Assembly: GCA_021413735.1 (NCBI GenBank) | Contig: JAIOPV010000178.1 | Location: 1 to 64,000, forward strand | From: Planctomycetota bacterium | GTDB lineage: Bacteria > Planctomycetota > Planctomycetia > Gemmatales > Gemmataceae | DNA length: 64,000 nt | Reading direction: 5' to 3' | In this document: piece by piece, positions 59,034 through 64,000 of the stretch | Layout: every line of letters starts with the position of its first letter | Numbering within the stretch: position 1 is the first letter of the stretch | Position numbers and translations under genes: made by a program | The notes under the pieces: model-generated | Told to the model about the DNA's origin: nothing | The model's database searches: none | The model's input: only the letters and a program-made list of their open reading frames with translations

Positions 59034-60176
59034 TTACACTTCGACGCCGATGAGCTTCTCCGTGTGGCGCATCGATAGCCCACCCAACAATCCGAACATC
59101 CGATCGCGGAACCAGCACTTCAACGGGTTCTCGTACGCCAAGATCTTCCCCACCTTCCACGACTCATTCGTGATCTGTGCCGTGCGGTCGAAACGCGACT
59201 GCTCATACGCCGACAAGCCAGCCTCCGCCGTCTCCGCTTCCTTCAGGCACTTCGCCAGAACATACCCGCTCTCAATCGCCTGACACGCCCCCTGGCCCAA
59301 GTTCGGCGTCGTCGGATGAGCGGAATCGCCGAGCAACGCCACCCGGCCATCGGTCCACTTACGAACGGGAACGCGGTCAATGATGTCGTTGCGGAGGATC
59401 GCTGCGTCGGGGGTTGCTTCCACCGCAGCAGGAAACGCCGGCCACCAGTTACCGAACAGTTTCAGGAGATCGGCCTTGTGGCCACCCGGACCCGCGACGC
59501 CATCGGGCGGCACATTTTGGGTCGCGAACCAGTACGTTCGACCGCCGCCAATCGGAAGCATTCCCACCTGCGAACCGCGACCCATTGCCAACACCGTTAC
59601 CCCCACCGGAACCTCGGGGCGGTCGATCAGAGCCACGCCCCTCCACGCGGTGTAACCCGCATAACGCGGTTGCTCCGGGCCGAGGAGTTGGTTTCGCACC
59701 AGCGACTTGATGCCGTCGGCGCCCACGAGAATCTGACCGCGAACGTCGTCGCCTTCCGCGAACAGCGCGTTCGCTCCTTTTCCGTCGCGGTTGTACGCGA
59801 CGCACGTCATGCCGTACTGGATGTGCTCGCGACCCAACGCATCAGCGAGTTTCGCCTGCAAGTCGGCCCGGTGAATGCCGATACACGGTGCCCCAAGACG
59901 TTGGCCCAGAGCGCCGAAGTCCGCACGAATCAGCAACTTACCCCGCCACGACCGCACTTCGCTCGTCTTGATCGGAGCCGCCGCCGCTTCGACCGCTTCC
60001 CCGGCGCCGAGTTTCCGTAACACTTTGACAGCATTGGTCCAGAGCGTGATCCCAGCCCCGACTTCGCGCAGTTCCGGGGCACGTTCGCACACGGAAACAT
60101 CCCAGCCCGTTTGCTTCAGGGCGATGGCTGCGGTGAGCCCGCCAATTCCCGCGCCAATAACCACCGCCCGCGGCAT
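59034..60176 (-). CDS. FAD-dependent monooxygenase (aromatic hydroxylase type)
   Basis: 380 residues. The FAD-binding N-terminus is VVIGAGIGGLTAAIALKQTG; the DG motif is GQILVGADGIKSLVRNQLL; the second FAD motif is RVALLGDSAHPTTPNLGQGA. The full set identifies a single-component flavoprotein monooxygenase of the PHBH/salicylate hydroxylase or zeaxanthin epoxidase-like group. Substrate unknown. Monocistronic, with repeats on both sides. Confidence 0.88.
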   Translation of the reverse strand: MPRAVVIGAGIGGLTAAIALKQTGWDVSVCERAPELREVGAGITLWTNAVKVLRKLGAGEAVEAAAAPIKTSEVRSWRGKLLIRADFGALGQRLGAPCIGIHRADLQAKLADALGREHIQYGMTCVAYNRDGKGANALFAEGDDVRGQILVGADGIKSLVRNQLLGPEQPRYAGYTAWRGVALIDRPEVPVGVTVLAMGRGSQVGMLPIGGGRTYWFATQNVPPDGVAGPGGHKADLLKLFGNWWPAFPAAVEATPDAAILRNDIIDRVPVRKWTDGRVALLGDSAHPTTPNLGQGACQAIESGYVLAKCLKEAETAEAGLSAYEQSRFDRTAQITNESWKVGKILAYENPLKCWFRDRMFGLLGGLSMRHTEKLIGVEV

Positions 60177-60210
60177 AACGTATCTCCGGAAAACCAGTTG
60201 CGAACAGTGA

Positions 60211-60311
60211 AGAACCTAACCCCCAACCCCTTCCCTGGAAAGGAAGGGGAGCAAGAACACTGGTTGTTTTAAGCCCCTCTCCCCTTGGGGGAGGGGTTTG
60301 GGGAGGGGTTT
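60211..60311. repeat. Palindromic repeat (pair of the 36992 element)
   Basis: AACCTAACCCCCAACCCCTT, AAGGAAGGGGAGC, CCCCTCTCCCCTTGGGGGAG and GTTTGGGGAGGGG: the inverse order of the element at 36992-37090. It lies in the divergent gap between two genes. Confidence 0.75.
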
Positions 60312-60417
60312 TTCGTTTCTGCCCAAAATGCCGACACAAACAGAGCGAATAACTGGAATAGGGGCGGCAGGAGGGCGGAAGCCCAAACCAAGCAATTATC
60401 AACGTGAGGTGCGTCCG

Positions 60418-61227
60418 ATGCTCAAGAAACTCATCATCGTCGGGGTCTGTGGAGTCGTCGCGGTGTCTGCGGTCAAGAACATGAAAGTCGGCTCGTACCT
60501 CAGGTCCGAAATCGAGCACATGCGGGCTGAAGCCGAATCGCGAATCCCACCCGAGCGAGAAATCGCCCGTCTTCGCAACGAAGTCAAACTCCTCGACAAA
60601 GACATCATGACGGTCGTCACGCAACTCGCCAAGGAGCGGGTCGAAGTGGCACAGCTCCGTGAGAAGTCTGACGACATGCGAGCGAAGCAAAGTCGTGATA
60701 AGGAACTGCTCCACGCTCGCGCCACGGCGATCAAGGCCGCCACCGAGCAAGTCACGTTCGGCGACCGAACCCTGAGCGTGATCGAAGCGAAGGCCGAACT
60801 CGAAGAAGGCGTTCGCCGCTTCACCGCCAACCAGAAGTCGATGGAAGCGATCGACGGGGCAGTGAGCAGCCGTGAGAAGGTGAAGCTCGGCCTTGAAAAG
60901 CAACTCGACGCGATGAAGAACCAGAAGGGCGAACTTTCCGCCGCGATTGACGCTCTGGAAGCGGAACTCACCGCTCTGAAACTTCAGCAGATGGAGAGCA
61001 AGTACCAGACCGACGAGACTCGCCTCGCGAAGATCAAGGAAGACATTCGGGCGCTGAAGACGAAGTTCGCAATTGATCGCGAAAAGCTCGCTCTGATGCC
61101 AACGGTGTTCGAATCAGCCCCGACGAAGGCAGCCTCGGCCAAGACGGTCGATGACATCATGGCACCGCTGACGACGAAGCCAGCCACGCCGACGAAGGGC
61201 GAACCGAAGATGCCGACCGCTGAGTAA
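60418..61227 (+). CDS. Membrane-anchored coiled-coil protein
   Basis: 269 residues from ATG 60418 (GAGGT eight bases upstream). One N-terminal hydrophobic segment (LKKLIIVGVCGVVAVSAV) is followed by a long charged coiled coil (about 30-225: EIARLRNEVKLLDKDIMTVV, EVAQLREKSDDMRAKQSRDK, KLGLEKQLDAMKNQKGELSA) and a Thr/Pro-rich tail. It would be a structural or scaffolding protein anchored in the membrane. Resembles DUF-type Gemmata coiled-coil proteins, but no family is certain. Confidence 0.75.
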   Translation: MLKKLIIVGVCGVVAVSAVKNMKVGSYLRSEIEHMRAEAESRIPPEREIARLRNEVKLLDKDIMTVVTQLAKERVEVAQLREKSDDMRAKQSRDKELLHARATAIKAATEQVTFGDRTLSVIEAKAELEEGVRRFTANQKSMEAIDGAVSSREKVKLGLEKQLDAMKNQKGELSAAIDALEAELTALKLQQMESKYQTDETRLAKIKEDIRALKTKFAIDREKLALMPTVFESAPTKAASAKTVDDIMAPLTTKPATPTKGEPKMPTAE

Positions 61228-61241
61228 TCGGGCCTGCCGTT

Positions 61242-61386
61242 TTTGCCCTCTCCCCTTGCGGGATTTTTTGCTTCAGGCAGCGAGGCTTTGCGAGCGGGTG
61301 AGGGGTAAGCCTGCCGAGATGTTGCAGTTTCACCCCTCACCCGGCCGCGAAGCGCGGCCACCCTCTCCCGCAAGGGGAGAGGGGAA
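61242..61386. repeat. Palindromic repeat, same inner family as 5671-5812
   Basis: TTTGCCCTCTCCCCTTGCGG at the left and its inverse at the right, with AGCGAGGCTTTGCGAGCGGG and TCACCC units between. The left arm is broken by a 15-base ATTTTTTGCTTCAGG insert. Confidence 0.75.
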
Positions 61387-61434
61387 AGACCAAAACCCAA
61401 AGAGAAGCCCGGCGTTTTCGCCGGGCTTCTCGCG

Positions 61435-61839
61435 TTAGTCCCCGAACGGATTCGGGTTGTCGTCGAATTGTTCGAGATCGCGGTCGGACCAGCCGAAGTG
61501 ATGCGCGATCTCGTGAATCACCGTCTTGCGGATCTCGATGCGAAGTTCCTTCGGCTCCGGGAAGTCTTCCTCCAGCGGGAACTTGAAGATCAGGATGCGG
61601 CTCGGGTTCTCCAACATTTCCGCCGCGGCGACACCATCCATCGGCATGAAGTAGCCGTAGAGCGAGTCCCCCTCTGCAATCTCCTCGTCGGTAAACCCAG
61701 CTTCACGCAGGAAATCGTCGGTCGGTGCCTCCTCGACGTCGATGACGACGTTATCGAGGTGCTGCTTGATGACCTCGGGTAGCGAGTCGATCGCTTCGCC
61801 GACAATCGCCATGAATCGCTTCATCGACATGCGTTTCAT
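61435..61839 (-). CDS. Zincin-like metallopeptidase (HExxH)
   Basis: 134 residues from ATG 61839 (ATG 61824 is an alternative; no strong ribosome-binding site decides). The C-terminal half has RKTVIHEIAHHFGWSDRDLE, a HExxH zinc motif with the third ligand probably Asp or His nearby, and LLIFKFPLEED-like strands. The size and ending match the PF06262-type family of small zincins often annotated as possible zinc metallopeptidase. Role unknown; frequently conserved in actinobacteria and planctomycetes. Confidence 0.8.
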   Translation of the reverse strand: MKRMSMKRFMAIVGEAIDSLPEVIKQHLDNVVIDVEEAPTDDFLREAGFTDEEIAEGDSLYGYFMPMDGVAAAEMLENPSRILIFKFPLEEDFPEPKELRIEIRKTVIHEIAHHFGWSDRDLEQFDDNPNPFGD

Positions 61840-61957
61840 GCTGTCATGCTGGGACACGACGCACCCGCTGTCAACACGACGCAGCACGTAACTTGATTCG
61901 CGCCACCAATATGGTAATTAGGAATGCGCTCCGGACCGCCCACAGGAGGGTCGCCGC

Positions 61958-64000
61958 GTGACGAAGAGCGACGGTATTCCAACCGATGACACCCTGCGAG
62001 CCTTTCAGCAGGGACAACTCTCCGACGAAGAGACTGCGGCAGTCGTGCGTTGGTTGAACGCGAACCCCAACGCCGAAGCACGCCTCCGGCTACTCACGGG
62101 GCAGAATGGCGAGTCCGAAGTGCTGATTCTCGGGCCGTCGGGTCCGAGTCAGAAGAAGTCCGCGGAAGATACCGAACTCTCGCATAGCGTTGTCGTGGGG
62201 ATGGGCACGAAGTCACCGAACGGGACACGCACGCCAGAATTCATCCGAGAGTATCAACTCGTCAAACAACTCGGCCAGGGCGGGATGGGCTCGGTTTATC
62301 TCGCCCGACATCGCCGACTTCAGCGAGATGTTGCTCTCAAGGTTCTGCCTCCGCAGTTGGCGACCGATCCGTGGTATCGCGGACGGTTCGAGCGAGAAAT
62401 GGCAGCCGTCGGGGGACTCGATCACCCCAATCTGGTGCGGGCCTACGATGCGGGCCTCGAAGGCGAACATCTCTTCCTTTCGATGGAGCTCCTCGAAGGC
62501 GAAGACCTCGCGAACCTCGTTTCGCAGAAACAACGCCTGCCCATCGCCGACGCTTGCGAGGTCATCCGGCAGGCGGCGCTCGGGTTGCACGACGCACACG
62601 AACGCGGCCTCGTTCACCGCGACATCAAGCCCGCGAACCTGTTCCTCACGCGGTCGGGAATCGTGAAGGTCATCGACCTGGGTTTGGCGCGAGTTCTGAG
62701 CCACGACGGCCCCCTGGGCGACGGTCTTTCTGCGGCCCAGACGCTTGTTGGCACGCCTGAATACATGAGTCCAGAACAATGGGAGAGTACCGAAGTCGAT
62801 CGCCGTGCCGACATCTACGGCCTCGGCTGCACCCTCTACCATCTGCTGACCGGAAGCCCACCATTCGGAAAGCAATCGGGTGGTGGCTGGACAAAGCTCG
62901 CGGTCGCCCACACGATGCACGCGCCGCCTTCGCTGCGGGACAGTCTCCCGGATGCTCCAAAATCGCTCGCCGATTTGCTGAGCCGACTGCTTGCGAAGGT
63001 ACCCAACCAACGCCCCGACGACGCAGCAACCGTCGCTGCCGAACTTGCTCCATTCACGGCAGGGAACGATCTCGTCGCGGTGATGACTGGCGAAGCGAGT
63101 CGCCAAACGCTGACTCGTTCGAACGGAACACGCCGACGTACCGCAGCGGTTGTTCTGGCGAGCCTGGCGGTTTTGGCTCTCGTTGGCTTCGGCATCTCGC
63201 AATTCGCAGGGTCGCCACCATCGCCGACACCGACACCAACTCCAACGTCAGCGGAGCTAACACCAACACCGGTTCCGCCGAAACCCGTTGACCCGGTGAT
63301 CCCGACCGGCCCCGTGACGTTGCAAGCCATTCAATCGCTGAAGTTGCACACCGATGGCGTCGTGTCCGTCGCGTACTCTCCAAACGGCAAGGTGCTGGCG
63401 ACTGGGAGCAAGGACAAGACGATCTTGTTGTGGGATACGAAGACCTGGAAAACGCGACCGCCGCTCGAGGGGCATCGCGGAGAAGTGATTGGTCTGGCGT
63501 TCTCACCGGACAGCGAACAGCTGGCTTCCGTGACCAGCGCACGCGATGCATGCGCGATTCGACTTTGGGATGTCGAGACAGCCAGCGCCAAGAAGACGTT
63601 TGGTGAGGAAGTTGATGGCATGTTCGGTGTGGTTTGGTCAGCTGACGGCAGCACTCTGGCGTGTGCGGGTTGGGGCTCGACCCTGTACATCTGGGATGCG
63701 AAGGCAGACAAACCTCGCTTCGTGATCCCTGATGCGATCGACAAGAAATTTGTTCGCGGTCTGACGATCTCACGAGATGGAAAGCAGATTGTCACGGGTG
63801 GCGGCAACGATGGAATCACGCGTGTGTGGGACGCGACCAAGGGCGAGGAGATTCCAACGGATCGAGCGATGCCACTTGGGATGTGTCCGACGTTTTTGCC
63901 GGGCGACAAGGCGGTTGTGGGTTGGATTTTCAGGCATGGTCAGGTGGCGATTTGCGATCTCCCGTCCGGGAAGATTCGACAGACCTGGAAGGCTCATCCG
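61958..64000 (+). CDS. Ser/Thr protein kinase with WD40 repeats (partial, runs off the window)
   Basis: 681 codons are open from GTG 61958 (AGGAGGG seven bases upstream) to the window end. The N-terminal 90 residues form a zinc-free anti-sigma-like helical region (DTLRAFQQGQLSDEETAAVV). The kinase domain has QLGQGGMGSVYLARH, the Lys in VALKVL (about 128), HRDIKPANLFL (about 220), VIDLGLAR (DLG replacing DFG) and GTPEYMSPEQWE. One membrane helix at about 400-420 (TAAVVLASLAVLALVGFGIS) and a Pro/Thr linker lead to WD40 blades (VVSVAYSPNGKVLATGSKDK and others). The typical planctomycete sensor kinase layout. C-terminus not seen. Confidence 0.92.
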   Translation, partial: MTKSDGIPTDDTLRAFQQGQLSDEETAAVVRWLNANPNAEARLRLLTGQNGESEVLILGPSGPSQKKSAEDTELSHSVVVGMGTKSPNGTRTPEFIREYQLVKQLGQGGMGSVYLARHRRLQRDVALKVLPPQLATDPWYRGRFEREMAAVGGLDHPNLVRAYDAGLEGEHLFLSMELLEGEDLANLVSQKQRLPIADACEVIRQAALGLHDAHERGLVHRDIKPANLFLTRSGIVKVIDLGLARVLSHDGPLGDGLSAAQTLVGTPEYMSPEQWESTEVDRRADIYGLGCTLYHLLTGSPPFGKQSGGGWTKLAVAHTMHAPPSLRDSLPDAPKSLADLLSRLLAKVPNQRPDDAATVAAELAPFTAGNDLVAVMTGEASRQTLTRSNGTRRRTAAVVLASLAVLALVGFGISQFAGSPPSPTPTPTPTSAELTPTPVPPKPVDPVIPTGPVTLQAIQSLKLHTDGVVSVAYSPNGKVLATGSKDKTILLWDTKTWKTRPPLEGHRGEVIGLAFSPDSEQLASVTSARDACAIRLWDVETASAKKTFGEEVDGMFGVVWSADGSTLACAGWGSTLYIWDAKADKPRFVIPDAIDKKFVRGLTISRDGKQIVTGGGNDGITRVWDATKGEEIPTDRAMPLGMCPTFLPGDKAVVGWIFRHGQVAICDLPSGKIRQTWKAHP

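Noticed and set aside
1-64000. CRISPR array
   Set aside because: No series of equal-length direct repeats with unique spacers was seen; all repeats are palindromic and scattered, and there are no cas genes.

Overview
The window is high-GC DNA that looks like a planctomycete chromosome, most likely a Gemmata-type (Gemmataceae) organism. The evidence is the protein content: two DUF1501 proteins with Tat signals, a DUF1549/DUF1553 protein with a CX4CH haem motif, a cytochrome-type WD40 protein, a PPC-domain exported protein, a BBP7-like beta-barrel protein, a Ser/Thr kinase with a WD40 tail, a sulfatase, and paired DUF58/MoxR genes. This placement is inference from gene families; there is no rRNA in the window.

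Layout. 1-400: a broken integrase start and a 3' fragment of tRNA-His, which reads as the scar of an integrated element. 773-8915: mixed metabolic genes (Gfo/Idh/MocA oxidoreductase, duplicated HMA-like metal-binding protein, nitronate monooxygenase, SDR, sulfatase, 2-hydroxyacid dehydrogenase). 8991-13002: DUF1501, then a MoxR-DUF58 operon in which MoxR is frameshifted and internally deleted. 13356-16564: an unusual two-gene operon, a multi-zinc-ribbon protein plus a protein ending in a Lon/S16-like protease domain. 16628-19825: a large membrane protein and, upstream of it, an array of twelve tRNA genes, some structurally aberrant. 20897-31511: a planctomycete cytochrome/DUF1501/PPC/DUF1549 cluster interrupted by a toxin-antitoxin pair and a REP-associated transposase. 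31668-45137: small metabolic genes, thioredoxin, tRNA-Glu, a lipoate ligase operon, FHA protein, hydroxyproline epimerase, an FAD/Fe-S oxidase and a BBP7 barrel. 45380-50078: a DNA replication/repair and sigma block, dnaX-ybaB-recR-rpoN. 50206-64000: carboxyltransferase, RNA ligase, zinc-ribbon/TPR protein with an ABC permease, a TMTC-like membrane protein with a sugar epimerase, FAD monooxygenase, a zincin, and a kinase running off the right edge.

A second layer runs through everything: at least a dozen distinct families of short palindromic repeats (about 50-250 bp) fill most intergenic gaps. Several lie inside or at the ends of genes: two are in-frame inside the FAD/Fe-S oxidase, one is in-frame inside the carboxyltransferase, others supply stop codons or the start of a transposase gene. 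One family surrounds a Y1 (RAYT-type) transposase.

The strongest candidates for new biology are the aberrant tRNA array, the zinc-ribbon/Lon-like operon, a clear programmed-frameshift signal in dnaX (nine A residues followed by a stem-loop), and the in-frame exaptation of palindromic repeats. All functional calls come from reading motifs by eye; no database search was run.
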